Assembly: GCA_966250385.1 (NCBI GenBank)
Contig: CBINHC010000013.1
Location: 1-64,000, forward strand
DNA: 64,000 nt
Reading direction: 5' to 3'
Source of the DNA: DASWTL01 sp966250385
GTDB taxonomy: Bacteria > Bacteroidota > Bacteroidia > Sphingobacteriales > Sphingobacteriaceae
In this document: one piece after another, positions 25,489-33,944 of the stretch
Numbering within the stretch: the first letter of the stretch is position 1
How the letters are laid out: each line of letters starts with the position of its first letter
The notes under the pieces: generated by a model
What the model was told of the DNA's origin: nothing
The model's database searches: none
The model's input: only the letters and a program-made list of their open reading frames with translations
Program-made: the position numbers and the translations under genes

Positions 25489-27282
25489 TTATGCCGTTTC
25501 AGGCATGGCGATCTGCAGAGCATTCAGTTTTTCTTCGCTGCACGACAGGTCCTTCTTCAGCACATCCAGGTCCTGCAGGCTGGCGGCCAGGTCCGGCAGC
25601 AGTTCGCGGTAATACCGGACGCCCTCCAGGAGCTGATCGCGGAAGCGGGTCAGCTGTTTCTGTTTCTTTTCGTTAAACCCGCTAACCGAGCCGGCCAGAT
25701 CTTTCTTCAGGTAACTGATGTACAGGTTAAGTTCATTGATGAACATATGGGACCGGTTCCGGGTGATCAGGTTGATCTTCCCGTAGATATGCTTCACCAT
25801 TTCCTCCAGGGAAAAGGTGCCGGTAAAGTAGGCCAGGTTCGGGCCGGGGCAGATACTCACGGCCCTGCTCTCCTTTGGTTTGAGCATCTCGTTCTTCAGG
25901 TAGACCGATGTCGTGAGTCCGACACATAAGCAGGTTTTTGCGGTGATCTCGTCCAGGCGTTCCGCGTATTCCCGCTCCGGCAGACCAAGGCTGTCCAGCT
26001 GCCTGATCTTGAGGTTCTGGTATTCCCGGGATGCGGTGCAGATGGGGGTGGCGGTGAATTCGGTGTTCGATACGAGGAATTTCTTGGTGCAGGGACTTCC
26101 CGGGCGGCCGGCGGCGATACGGGCGAGCCGCTGCTTTTCGGCGCCGCTTTTCCTGAAATTGTTGAACGGTACGCCCAGCGGCGACGCCCCGCTGACATAG
26201 AAATCGTCCGGGGTGGCGGTCTTCAGGTCACCCAGGGTCTGTTCATCGACGTTCGTCACTTCGGGAACCAGCAGGAAGGGACTTCCCCAGCCGGTCCCGT
26301 CCAGGTGATAATAGTTCAGCAGGAAGGTATCCTCGACGGAGGTGCCGATCCCGCCCTGGACCGTGACGCGTACATCCGGCGTTGCCCGGATATCGATTCC
26401 CCGGCTTTTCAGGGCGCTATGGTAGATCGTGAAGATCTCCAGCAGCAGCTCTTCCCGCTTTTGCTTGAATTCTTCGAGGACCGGTCCCAGCAGGTAACCT
26501 TCCGTCGCGAATGCATGTCCGCCGCAGTTGAGGCCCGATTCGATCCGGAATTCGGAGATCCAGAGTCCTTTCTTGGCCAGGAATTTCGCCTGGATCAGCG
26601 CGGAGCGGTAATCGCTGACCTTCAGCATGATCTTCTTCCGGAACGTCCGGTCCGGCTGCGGAAAGAAGTCCGGGTAGTTTTCCAGCGCACTATACAGCCG
26701 AGGATTCATTCCTGCGGACAGCACGACCGAGGAGGTCAGGTCGCTGGCGGCGAATCCGCGAAGGGAAGCCAGGGCGTCCGTAAATTCGTCTCCCAGGGGT
26801 GCGCCGTCCTTCGCGTAATTGATCTTGTCCACCTTGGACATGATGTTCACGTCGATGCTGCCTTTACTGATCGCCGCCCGGAGTTCGGACTGCAGCGCCG
26901 TCCGTTCGGCCTCGTCCGGCGTTTCGAGCATGGCAATGTACTTTCTTTTCAGGGGGGAATGATCCGGGAGCAGCGTAAAATACCGGGTCAGATCAGTTCC
27001 CGCTTCGAAGGAAGCGGACTGAAGCGACCCGAACTGTTCGTCGACCAGCTCATTCAGCAGGTTCAGGTACCGGGTGATCCGTCTGGCCCGGTGATCATGC
27101 TCGTGTTTTCCGATCGCGGTATAGGGTCTGTCACTCTTTTCGGCATGGTATTTATACATCCGTTCGATCAGTTCATCGTCCACGATCGAGACGACGGAAG
27201 AGATGCCGAATTTCGCGACCTTAAGCGGGGTGTCGACAGAGAACCCGAGTCCCAGGACCGGGATATGAAAAGTATGGGGCAT
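25489..27282 (-). CDS. Conserved protein resembling nitronate monooxygenase-type TIM barrels
   Basis: I cannot name this 597-residue protein. It starts MPHTFHIPVLGLGFSVDTPLKVAKFGISSVVSI, resembling the first strand of FMN-dependent 2-nitropropane dioxygenase folds. The middle has ESGLNCGGHAFATEGYLLGP and VTVQGGIGTSVEDTFLLNYYHLDGTGWGSPFLLVPE, resembling the phosphate-binding AGGIGT region of that family. The last 100 residues look helical. It has no signal peptide. It is 27 bases from hemN in the order ldh-hemN-this gene, so it would be expressed with them under the paired Fnr-like operator. An oxidoreductase role is inference. Confidence 0.55.
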   Translation of the reverse strand: MPHTFHIPVLGLGFSVDTPLKVAKFGISSVVSIVDDELIERMYKYHAEKSDRPYTAIGKHEHDHRARRITRYLNLLNELVDEQFGSLQSASFEAGTDLTRYFTLLPDHSPLKRKYIAMLETPDEAERTALQSELRAAISKGSIDVNIMSKVDKINYAKDGAPLGDEFTDALASLRGFAASDLTSSVVLSAGMNPRLYSALENYPDFFPQPDRTFRKKIMLKVSDYRSALIQAKFLAKKGLWISEFRIESGLNCGGHAFATEGYLLGPVLEEFKQKREELLLEIFTIYHSALKSRGIDIRATPDVRVTVQGGIGTSVEDTFLLNYYHLDGTGWGSPFLLVPEVTNVDEQTLGDLKTATPDDFYVSGASPLGVPFNNFRKSGAEKQRLARIAAGRPGSPCTKKFLVSNTEFTATPICTASREYQNLKIRQLDSLGLPEREYAERLDEITAKTCLCVGLTTSVYLKNEMLKPKESRAVSICPGPNLAYFTGTFSLEEMVKHIYGKINLITRNRSHMFINELNLYISYLKKDLAGSVSGFNEKKQKQLTRFRDQLLEGVRYYRELLPDLAASLQDLDVLKKDLSCSEEKLNALQIAMPETA

Positions 27283-27309
27283 GGTGATATGGTATGGTTT
27301 AGTTGTTGT

Positions 27310-28656
27310 TTAGACAGCGGTACTGAAGATCTGGCTTTCGGGCTGCCTCTGCCAGAGCCGCCGGTCGAAAGCCATGCAGATATTCCGGAGGAATGGCCGG
27401 CCTTTTTCGGTGACCTGCAGAAGCCCGTCTTCCACGGTGATGAGTTCATCTTCCTGTAGGGGAAGCAGGCGTCCGCGCACTTCCTGCCAGGTCTCACTTG
27501 CCAGCCGGGTCGTACCCTGGCACATGATCGCGAGGATTTCCCGCCGGTGCTGCAGATCCTCGCCGGTCAGCAGATGTCCCCGGAATACAGGGAACCGGCC
27601 TTCGGCGACCGCTTTGAGATACGGTTCGACGACCTTGATATTCTGACCGAAGGCATACCAGCTGTCGCCGATGGCCGAGACTCCCAGCCCGACACACAGC
27701 CGGGTGTACTGGTGGGTATATCCCATAAAATTCCGGTGCAGCGTCCGGTTCGTTTCGGCCGCATACAGGCTGTCGGAGGGCAGTGCAAAATGGTCCATGC
27801 CGATATCGTGATATCCGGCCTGCAGGAACAGTTCCCGGCCGCGCTCGTAGAGCAGTCGTTTAGCTTCATCCTCGGGCAGGTCCGCCTCCGTGAAACGCCG
27901 CTGGCCGGGTTTGATCCATGGCACGTGGGCATAGCTGTAAAAAGCGATCCGGTCGGGCCGAAGCCGTATGACCTTATCTACGGTATCTTCCACAGAACGA
28001 AGCTTCTGGAGGGGTAAGCCGTAGATCAGGTCATAGTTGACGGACGTATAGCCCATATCCCGGGCCTGCCGGGTAACCTGCTCGACCTGTTCCACGGTCT
28101 GGCGCCGGTTGATGATCTCCTGGACGGCCGGGTCGAAGTCCTGGATACCCAGGCTGAGGCGGCGGAACCCGAATCCGTACAGGGTCCGCAGGTGCTCAAA
28201 AGTGGTATTGGCCGGGTGGGCTTCAAACGAAAACTCGGCCCCATCAACGACGATGGCGTGTTCAAGGAGACCGTTCATCAGTTTTGACAGGTTTTCGGGA
28301 GAAAAAAAGGTAGGGGTCCCGCCGCCCAGGTGGATCTCACGGATACGGGGTTTCTCGCCCAGGACACGGGCATAGAGCTGCCATTCCCGCACAACCGCTT
28401 CAATATATGGATCTTCGACCCGGTGGTTCTTGGTGATCCGGGTCGTGCATCCGCAATAGGTACAGAGGTTCTCGCAGAAGGGCAGGTGCACGTACACACT
28501 GATGCCGGAATCCTTGCTCTCGCCGTATGCTTTCTGCACACTCTTAATGTATCCGGATTCGTTCCACAGTTCGGTATCCCAGTAGGGAACGGTAGGATAG
28601 CTCGTGTAGCGGGGTGCCGCTACGTTGTATTTCCTGATCAGGTCGGTCGGGGTCAT
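27310..28656 (-). CDS. hemN: Oxygen-independent coproporphyrinogen III oxidase
   Basis: This 448-residue radical SAM enzyme converts coproporphyrinogen III to protoporphyrinogen IX without oxygen. It has the HemN start LIRKYNVAAPRYTSYPTVPYWD and the cluster motif FCENLCTYCGC (Cys 61, 65, 68 and 70, with CxxxCxxC and the extra Cys typical of HemN). The GGGTPTFFSPENL and SLGIQDFDPAVQ blocks are also present. Its ATG overlaps the stop of the upstream dehydrogenase gene by 4 bases. Rhizobial hemN is likewise under FixK control, which supplies heme for cbb3 oxidase at low oxygen. Confidence 0.94.
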   Translation of the reverse strand: MTPTDLIRKYNVAAPRYTSYPTVPYWDTELWNESGYIKSVQKAYGESKDSGISVYVHLPFCENLCTYCGCTTRITKNHRVEDPYIEAVVREWQLYARVLGEKPRIREIHLGGGTPTFFSPENLSKLMNGLLEHAIVVDGAEFSFEAHPANTTFEHLRTLYGFGFRRLSLGIQDFDPAVQEIINRRQTVEQVEQVTRQARDMGYTSVNYDLIYGLPLQKLRSVEDTVDKVIRLRPDRIAFYSYAHVPWIKPGQRRFTEADLPEDEAKRLLYERGRELFLQAGYHDIGMDHFALPSDSLYAAETNRTLHRNFMGYTHQYTRLCVGLGVSAIGDSWYAFGQNIKVVEPYLKAVAEGRFPVFRGHLLTGEDLQHRREILAIMCQGTTRLASETWQEVRGRLLPLQEDELITVEDGLLQVTEKGRPFLRNICMAFDRRLWQRQPESQIFSTAV

Positions 28657-29690
28657 GCGGTGCGTATTTTAGAAAGGTGAGGGGCGGTGGCTGCATCCAG
28701 ACACTGGCAGGCAGGACCGACGCATTTCTGCGCGCTCCAGAGGTCCAGGTTCCGGATCGTCTTTTCGGCGATGACCTTCAGGGCCTCCCGGGTGGCAAAG
28801 GCGATATGCGGTGTGAGCAGAACCCGGGAATGCTGGATAAAGGACTTCAGAAGCTGGTCCCGGACGGGTTTCCGGCTATGATCATGGAAGAATACGTCAT
28901 GTTCGAACTCATAGACGTCCATGCCTATTTTACTGATCTTATTGCTCTGCAGGGCATCGAGCACCTCCTCGGAATGGAAGACCGCGCCCCGGCTGACGTT
29001 GATCAGCATCACGCCGTCCTTCATCCTGGCGATGGAATCCGCATTCACCATATGGCGGGTGGCATCGGTCAAAGGCACATGGTAGGAAATGATGTCGGAT
29101 ACCCCGAGAAGTTCGTCGTAGGGCAGCTCCTGCGCTCCGGTCTGGGCGCATTCCGCGCTGATATCCCTGGTGTCGGCGGCCACGACCCGGGCGCCGAATC
29201 CGCGCAGGATAGAGGCCAGCGCCATACCGGTGTGGCCGAATCCGACAATTCCGACGGTCTTGCCGTGGATGGTGGATCCGACCAGGTGATCGACTGTAAA
29301 ATCGAATTCCAGCATCTGATGGTGCGCCGGTACGATATTCCGGCACAGGGCCAGCATCAGCATCATGGCATGTTCGGCAATGGATTCCGGAGAATAGGTT
29401 GGGATGTTCCCGACCCGGATATCCAGGCGGGCTGCCGTCTCCAGGTCGATATGATCGGTCCCGGTGGAGCGGGTGGAAATGTATTTCACCCCGAATTCCT
29501 TCAGTTGCCGAAGGATCGGCGCAGATACGTCGTCACAGGAAAATACCAGGACGGCGTCCTTTCCTTCCGCGTAGGCGATCGTTTCCGGACTCAGCCGGTT
29601 GGAAATCATGGTGATCTCATGCTTCTTATCATTGGCCTTGATCAGAAGCTCCTTCTCACACGATTTAATGCTGTAGGCTACCGCTTTCAT
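28653..29690 (-). CDS. D-2-hydroxyacid dehydrogenase (D-lactate dehydrogenase type)
   Basis: This 345-residue NAD-dependent enzyme resembles fermentative D-lactate dehydrogenases. It has the N-terminal start MKAVAYSIKSCEKELL, the NAD-binding GIVGFGHTGMALASILRGFGARVVAADTR and the catalytic triad region: Arg in LINVSRGAVFHSEEVLDAL, Glu in GMDVYEFEHDVFF and His in LLTPHIAFATREAL. It would regenerate NAD+ from pyruvate when oxygen is scarce. ATG 29690 starts the conserved sequence. It leads the ldh-hemN-unknown operon, with strong paired operators upstream. Confidence 0.85.
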   Translation of the reverse strand: MKAVAYSIKSCEKELLIKANDKKHEITMISNRLSPETIAYAEGKDAVLVFSCDDVSAPILRQLKEFGVKYISTRSTGTDHIDLETAARLDIRVGNIPTYSPESIAEHAMMLMLALCRNIVPAHHQMLEFDFTVDHLVGSTIHGKTVGIVGFGHTGMALASILRGFGARVVAADTRDISAECAQTGAQELPYDELLGVSDIISYHVPLTDATRHMVNADSIARMKDGVMLINVSRGAVFHSEEVLDALQSNKISKIGMDVYEFEHDVFFHDHSRKPVRDQLLKSFIQHSRVLLTPHIAFATREALKVIAEKTIRNLDLWSAQKCVGPACQCLDAATAPHLSKIRTA

Positions 29691-29705
29691 ACAAAATCTT
29701 TGCAT

Positions 29706-29770
29706 CAAAGGTAGCGGGGCCGCCTCAGGTACCGTATGAGCCTAATCAGCGGGAAAAGTGATCTTCGTCA
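29706..29770 (-). promoter_or_regulatory. Paired Fnr/FixK-like operator and -7 box of the ldh-hemN operon
   Basis: On the minus strand, exact -7 box TACCTTTG at 29706-29713. Two perfect dyads, TGAGCCTAATCA at 29737-29748 (centre 36.5 bp away) and TGATCTTCGTCA at 29759-29770 (58.5 bp). It is the cleanest single-direction example in the window. It adjoins the 3' end of the receiver-Crp gene. Confidence 0.7.
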
Positions 29771-30853
29771 CTATTGCTTGATGTTCCGCAGGCGGGTCAG
29801 CGAGAGGATCCGGATGGCGCTGCCCTCTTTCTCGATCAGGTTCTCCTCCTTGAAATCCGCAAGTGTGCGGCTGATCGTTTCATTGGCCGTACCGACCATG
29901 GAGGCCAGGTCATCGCGGCTCACTTTAAAGGTGCTTGTTTCAGCCGTGGTATCGCCGATCTTGAGGGCGAGGCTGACCAGCGCGTCGGCAACCCGTTTGC
30001 GGACCGAATTGTACGCCAGCTTCAGTAGCTGATCCTGTTTCTCGTGGATGTTACCGGAAAGGAGCCGGATGAACTTTTTCGAAATAGCCGGATTCCGGAA
30101 CAGCAGTTTATTGAATTCGTCCCGGGGGATCAGGTGAACCTCGCAGACGTCCAGGGTTTCGGCGTGGTCAGAGTAGGGGACGCCCGACAGGATGGACTCA
30201 TAACCGAAGAAGTCGCCGGCAGTAAACATGCCGGTCGTTATTTCCCTGCCGTCCTGGTACACCATGAAGGTGCGGACACGGCCGGATTTCAGGAAGTACA
30301 CGTGCAGCGGGTGATCGCCTTCCTGGTAGATGCTTTGTTTTTTCTTGTAAGTACGGAGCCTGCTGCTTTCGGAAAGCTCGGTAAGCACCTTCGCTCCGCG
30401 CGCCTCATCGAGCAGTCCTTCAAATACCTCGCCCTGGTTTAAGGACCTCTTCAGATGTTCGCGTTTCTGCAGCCGGCTTTCGATGGCCGAAAGGAGCTCC
30501 ATATCGTCGAACGGTTTCGTCAGGTAATCGTCCGCTCCCATCTCCATGCCCTTGCGCATGTCGGTTCTTTCCGCCTTCGCGGTCAGGAAGATAAAAGGGA
30601 TATGTGCCGTCTGTTCATTCTTGCTGAGCATGTACAACACACCGTAGCCATCGAGCTCCGGCATCATGATATCGCACAGGATAATATCCGGCATATGAGC
30701 CGCCGCGAGCTCGACCCCTTTCTTACCGTTCTCAGCGGTATAAACGGTATAGTCGGCAAGCTCCAGGATCTCGGCTGTCCCTTCCCGGATATCCTGGTTG
30801 TCTTCAATGATCAGTACGGACCTGTTTCCTGATTTCATCTGTAAATTGCTCAT
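29771..30853 (-). CDS. Response regulator fused to a Crp/Fnr-type transcription factor
   Basis: This 360-residue protein has a receiver domain (about 11-130) with the acidic pocket IIEDN, phospho-acceptor Asp61 (ILCDIMMP), Thr91 and Lys113. A cyclic-nucleotide-fold domain (about 150-265) and a Crp/Fnr helix-turn-helix (about 290-350) follow. The recognition helix reads ETISR (325-329), identical to that of E. coli Fnr, and predicts a TGA-containing half-site. The Fnr N-terminal cysteines are absent, so the signal probably comes through phosphorylation. It follows the FixL-like kinase gene by 83 bases. The best inference is that it binds the TGA-N6-TCA pairs in this window. Confidence 0.88.
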   Translation of the reverse strand: MSNLQMKSGNRSVLIIEDNQDIREGTAEILELADYTVYTAENGKKGVELAAAHMPDIILCDIMMPELDGYGVLYMLSKNEQTAHIPFIFLTAKAERTDMRKGMEMGADDYLTKPFDDMELLSAIESRLQKREHLKRSLNQGEVFEGLLDEARGAKVLTELSESSRLRTYKKKQSIYQEGDHPLHVYFLKSGRVRTFMVYQDGREITTGMFTAGDFFGYESILSGVPYSDHAETLDVCEVHLIPRDEFNKLLFRNPAISKKFIRLLSGNIHEKQDQLLKLAYNSVRKRVADALVSLALKIGDTTAETSTFKVSRDDLASMVGTANETISRTLADFKEENLIEKEGSAIRILSLTRLRNIKQ

Positions 30854-30936
30854 GTTCCTTTCGTCAGACGGAACCGCTGATGATCCGGATTTTCATTTTC
30901 TGGGTGACAGCCATGAAAACCCCGATCATGCGGGAT

Positions 30937-32124
30937 TCATTTTTGTTTAAAAATAAGCGATATGGTGGTACCCTGGTTCTGGGCGCTCGTGCAGACGACT
31001 TCGCCGCCCATCAGTTCGGCGTAGCGTTTCACGATATTCAGCCCGAGCCCGGTACCGGGAATGTTGCCGGTATTATGGGCACGGAAGAACGGTTCGAACA
31101 GGTTTTTCTGTTCTTCAAGCGGAATTCCGATCCCGTTATCTTTAACCGTGATGCACAGCTCATGATCCGTGACCTCGGTATTGAACTCGATAAATGTATT
31201 TTCTCCGGAATATTTGATCGCATTGGATACCAGGTTGATCACCGAGTTCTTCAGCAGCGCAGGGTCCAGGTAAACTTTGCTGGAGGTTCCGGTATGCTGG
31301 TAAACGATGTGCTGATTCTGCTTGGCAATCAGCTGCATCTCCTCGATAATGTCCTCCGAAAACCGGACGATATCAAAATGCTGAAAATCCGCTTCGGTCT
31401 TGCCCGCCTCCAGTTTCTCAAGCGACAGGAAGTCGTTCAGGATCCCGGTAAGATGCCCGACCGAAGTCTTGATCTTGCCGGTATGCTTGCGGATGTTGGC
31501 GGCGTCATTCTTCAACAGGTACTTTTCGATCAGGGATGCAGAAAGCTGCACCGAACTCAGCGGCGTCCTGAATTCATGGGATGCCATGGAGACAAACCGG
31601 GTCTTCAGCTGATTCAGTTCCTTTTCCTTTTCCAGCGATATGCTGACATCGTCCTTGGCCTTCTCAAGTTCGTCGACCAGTTTCTGAAGTACCTGGGTCC
31701 GTTCCCGGATCTTTTCCTCCAGCTCGCCCGTATATTTCATCAGCTTTTCTTCGGCGGCCTTTTCCTTGGTCAGGTCATGGATAAAACCGGTATAGATCGT
31801 GCGGTTCTGGTAATGGACCTCGCTGACTGCCAGGCGGAACGGAAAAGTGGTGCCGTCCTTACGTAATCCGAGGACCTCGCGGCCGATGCCGATGATCCGC
31901 TTTTCGCCGGTCGACTGGTACCGTTGCATATAGCCGTCATGGGCGCTCCGGTAAGGTTCCGGCATCAGGACCGAAATATTCTTTCCGACAACATCGGCGG
32001 CCTCATATCCGAAAAGCTTCAGCGCGGCCGGATTGATGATTTCAACGCGGCCCCGGTAATCGATCGTAATAATCCCGTCAATGGCCGTGTCGATGATGGC
32101 GTTTAATAACCTCTGTTGTTCCAT
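30937..32124 (-). CDS. FixL-like oxygen-sensing PAS histidine kinase
   Basis: This soluble 395-residue kinase has an N-terminal PAS domain (about 5-120) very close to heme-PAS FixL: LMPEPYRSAHDGYMQRY and GEKRIIGIGREVLGLRKDGTTFPFRLAVSE. His62 matches the FixL heme ligand and Arg82 (in IIGIGR) the heme-pocket arginine that responds to oxygen. A coiled linker (120-170), the HisKA H-box SHEFRTPLSS and the HATPase motifs (NLVSNAIKYS, DNGIGIP, GTGLGLNIV) follow. It likely autophosphorylates when heme is deoxygenated and passes phosphate to the adjacent receiver-Crp protein. No membrane segments are present. Confidence 0.87.
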   Translation of the reverse strand: MEQQRLLNAIIDTAIDGIITIDYRGRVEIINPAALKLFGYEAADVVGKNISVLMPEPYRSAHDGYMQRYQSTGEKRIIGIGREVLGLRKDGTTFPFRLAVSEVHYQNRTIYTGFIHDLTKEKAAEEKLMKYTGELEEKIRERTQVLQKLVDELEKAKDDVSISLEKEKELNQLKTRFVSMASHEFRTPLSSVQLSASLIEKYLLKNDAANIRKHTGKIKTSVGHLTGILNDFLSLEKLEAGKTEADFQHFDIVRFSEDIIEEMQLIAKQNQHIVYQHTGTSSKVYLDPALLKNSVINLVSNAIKYSGENTFIEFNTEVTDHELCITVKDNGIGIPLEEQKNLFEPFFRAHNTGNIPGTGLGLNIVKRYAELMGGEVVCTSAQNQGTTISLIFKQK

Positions 32125-32139
32125 TTCCCGATTAAATTA

Positions 32140-32147
32140 CAAACATA
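32140..32147 (-). promoter_or_regulatory. -7 box of the FixL-like kinase gene
   Basis: On the minus strand TATGTTTG matches TAnnTTTG exactly, 16 bases before ATG 32124, giving a short leader of about 11 bases. No dyad occurs at the standard 36.5 or 58.5 bp spacing, so the kinase gene itself does not seem to belong to the paired-site group. Confidence 0.5.
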
Positions 32148-32194
32148 AGAAACAATTCGAAGAAGGATTTGCATTCCGGTGTCCGGCGGGCCTG

Positions 32195-32259
32195 TCCCGA
32201 GTATCATTATTTAATGTGATCTGTGTCATTTCCTTGCGGGTATTTACCGGGCATTTTTG
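32195..32259 (+). promoter_or_regulatory. Fnr/FixK-like operator and -7 box of the gene at 32287
   Basis: The proximal perfect dyad TGATCTGTGTCA is at 32217-32228, centred 36.5 bp from the edge of a -7 box CATTTTTG (32252-32259, one mismatch). At the distal position (32195-32206) only the second half TCA is kept (TCCCGAGTATCA). Confidence 0.52.
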
Positions 32260-32286
32260 TATCAAATCAAATCAAAACAAAAGACA

Positions 32287-32634
32287 ATGGCAACTCACAA
32301 AATTCAAACATTAGGCCTGAACATTTCAGTGGAAACCAAGAGTCCTCTTAAAGCCTACCTGAGCTTTGTCGATTCACAGAAAGAAAACTCCATGATCTGG
32401 TGGCTTGCTTCACTGATGGTTCACGGATGTATCCTGGTTCCGCTGACTTTCCTGTATGTCTACCATATGGACGGCCCGTCCGTTCCGTTCCTGTTCATAT
32501 CGCTGATCAGTTTCTTCATCAATATTGTGGCCAATATGGGCGGTGCGGCGTTCCGGTTCACTTTCAATTCCTTCGTATTCAGTGTGCTGATCCACGGCCT
32601 GATGGCCCTGATCACCCTGATATCCGTATTGTAG
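32287..32634 (+). CDS. Small membrane protein of unknown function in the NO-stress operon
   Basis: This 115-residue protein is not recognised. A polar N-terminus (about 40 residues) is followed by three hydrophobic segments: MIWWLASLMVHGCILVPLTFLYVY, PSVPFLFISLISFFINIVANM and FTFNSFVFSVLIHGLMALITLISVL. There are no cysteine pairs or CxxCH motifs; one Cys and several His lie in or near the helices. ATG 32287 follows the AT-rich leader; an in-frame upstream ATG at 32257 lies within the predicted promoter. It is the first gene of a rightward cluster with hemerythrin and NnrS-like proteins and has an Fnr-like operator. Confidence 0.7.
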   Translation: MATHKIQTLGLNISVETKSPLKAYLSFVDSQKENSMIWWLASLMVHGCILVPLTFLYVYHMDGPSVPFLFISLISFFINIVANMGGAAFRFTFNSFVFSVLIHGLMALITLISVL

Positions 32635-32662
32635 CGCGCAGCGCAGATCTAAAACGAACGTT

Positions 32663-33169
32663 ATGAAACGCAATGAACATCTGAAGTCCCTGTCCCGGGA
32701 TCACCATTACGGGCTGCTCCTGGGCTGGAAGATCCGCCAGGGCATCCGCCTGCATGCCGGTCCGGGGATCATGAAGCAATATGTCGCATATTTTGCGGCG
32801 AACTCACTTTTCCCGCACTTTGAGCAGGAAGAACAAGACGTCCTGGTTTTCCTTCCTTCGGGAGATCCGCAGAAACAACGGATCCTGACCGATCATCAGC
32901 AGATCCGCACTATGGTCTCCGAAGTCCTCGCCTCCGAAGGTCCCGAAGCGCAGCAGCTCAGGGAGCTGGCGGACCTGGCCGACCGGCTGGATGCCCATAT
33001 CCGCCTGGAAGAGCGCGAGTTCTTTCCCTACCTGGAGCAGACGCTGAGCCCTCAAATTCTTGCGCGGGCCGGTGAAGCGATCCGGACCGGTCATACTGAT
33101 TACGTAGAAACCTTTGAACATGAATTCTGGGAAAGAACCACTCCGGATCGGTCCGGATACCAAGATTAA
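32663..33169 (+). CDS. Hemerythrin HHE domain protein
   Basis: This 168-residue helical protein has the hemerythrin di-iron pattern: LSRDHHYGLLLGWKIR, FPHFEQEEQDVLVFL, DHQQIRTMV and HIRLEEREFFPYLEQTL supply His, Glu and carboxylate ligands. Family members bind O2 or NO or protect iron-sulfur clusters. It is 28 bases after the small membrane protein gene and overlaps the following DUF2249 gene by 50 bases. Part of an NO/low-oxygen cluster with ric nearby. Confidence 0.88.
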   Translation: MKRNEHLKSLSRDHHYGLLLGWKIRQGIRLHAGPGIMKQYVAYFAANSLFPHFEQEEQDVLVFLPSGDPQKQRILTDHQQIRTMVSEVLASEGPEAQQLRELADLADRLDAHIRLEEREFFPYLEQTLSPQILARAGEAIRTGHTDYVETFEHEFWERTTPDRSGYQD

Positions 33170-33944
33170 AGCGCTGCTCGCGGTGGACCAGGAGCGGGTG
33201 ATCCGCGCCCTTGCGGACCTGAACGTGAACTTCAGGAAGCTTCAGAATCCCATCCTGCGTAAACTGCTGGCCGGCAGGGTGACCATCGCCGATGCCTGCC
33301 GGGTAGCCGGGTGCCCGGTACCGGAATTTCTGCGGAAAATGCGGGATATCGGCTTTGAGACGGATGATGCCGTCCGGGACCAGGAGGAACCCGATGCCGG
33401 GCCGGAACGGTTTGCCTGCGATGACATCGTGGACCTGGACGTACGTCCGATACTGGCCGCCGGTTCGGATCCCCTGAAACAGCTGGTGCGAATGGCCGGT
33501 GACCTCGTGCCCGGCCAGTGCCTTCGGGTAACGGCGGCCTTCACGCCGGTCCCGCTGATCACCCTGCTGGCACGGAAGGGCTTCATTCATTCCACGGAGG
33601 TCCTTGCGCCCGATCACATCCGGACCTACTTTAAAAAAGGCGGATCCCCGGTTCGGGAATTGGCCGACGCCGATCCGGCCGGGGACGTTCATGCGTTCGA
33701 CGCCTTGCTCCGGTCCGCCGATCCGGCCACCATCCGGACGGTAGACGTGCGGGAACTGACAATGCCGCAGCCCATGCTGACGATCATGGAAGAGCTCGAA
33801 ACGCTTCCGGACGGGGAATTCCTTTTCGTTTACCATAAAAAAGTGCCTGTTTACTTCCTGCCTCAGCTGCATGAAAAAGGGTATGAATACCTGATGAAGA
33901 AAACTGCGGACGGGCAGGTCAATATGCTGATCTATAAGAAATGA
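33120..33944 (+). CDS. DUF1858/DUF2249 protein
   Basis: This 274-residue cytosolic protein combines an N-terminal DUF1858-like helical region (about 10-80: TKIKALLAVDQERVIRALADLN...VTIADACRVAGCPVPEFL) with two DUF2249 modules (VDLDVRPILAAGSDPLKQLV, and TVDVRELTMPQPMLTIMEELETLPDGEFLFVYHKKVPVYFLPQLHEKGYEY). DUF2249 domains are often found near hemerythrins, denitrification genes and Ric. The function is unknown; a redox or cluster-repair partner role is inferred. Start: ATG 33120, inside the hemerythrin gene (50-base overlap); a TTG at 33114 is also possible. Confidence 0.8.
   Translation: MNSGKEPLRIGPDTKIKALLAVDQERVIRALADLNVNFRKLQNPILRKLLAGRVTIADACRVAGCPVPEFLRKMRDIGFETDDAVRDQEEPDAGPERFACDDIVDLDVRPILAAGSDPLKQLVRMAGDLVPGQCLRVTAAFTPVPLITLLARKGFIHSTEVLAPDHIRTYFKKGGSPVRELADADPAGDVHAFDALLRSADPATIRTVDVRELTMPQPMLTIMEELETLPDGEFLFVYHKKVPVYFLPQLHEKGYEYLMKKTADGQVNMLIYKK

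Noticed and set aside
32193..32204. A paired operator for the FixL-like kinase gene at the standard distance from its -7 box
   Set aside because: The sequences at 36.5 and 58.5 bp do not keep TGA/TCA halves; the dyad at 32217-32228 fits the rightward gene.
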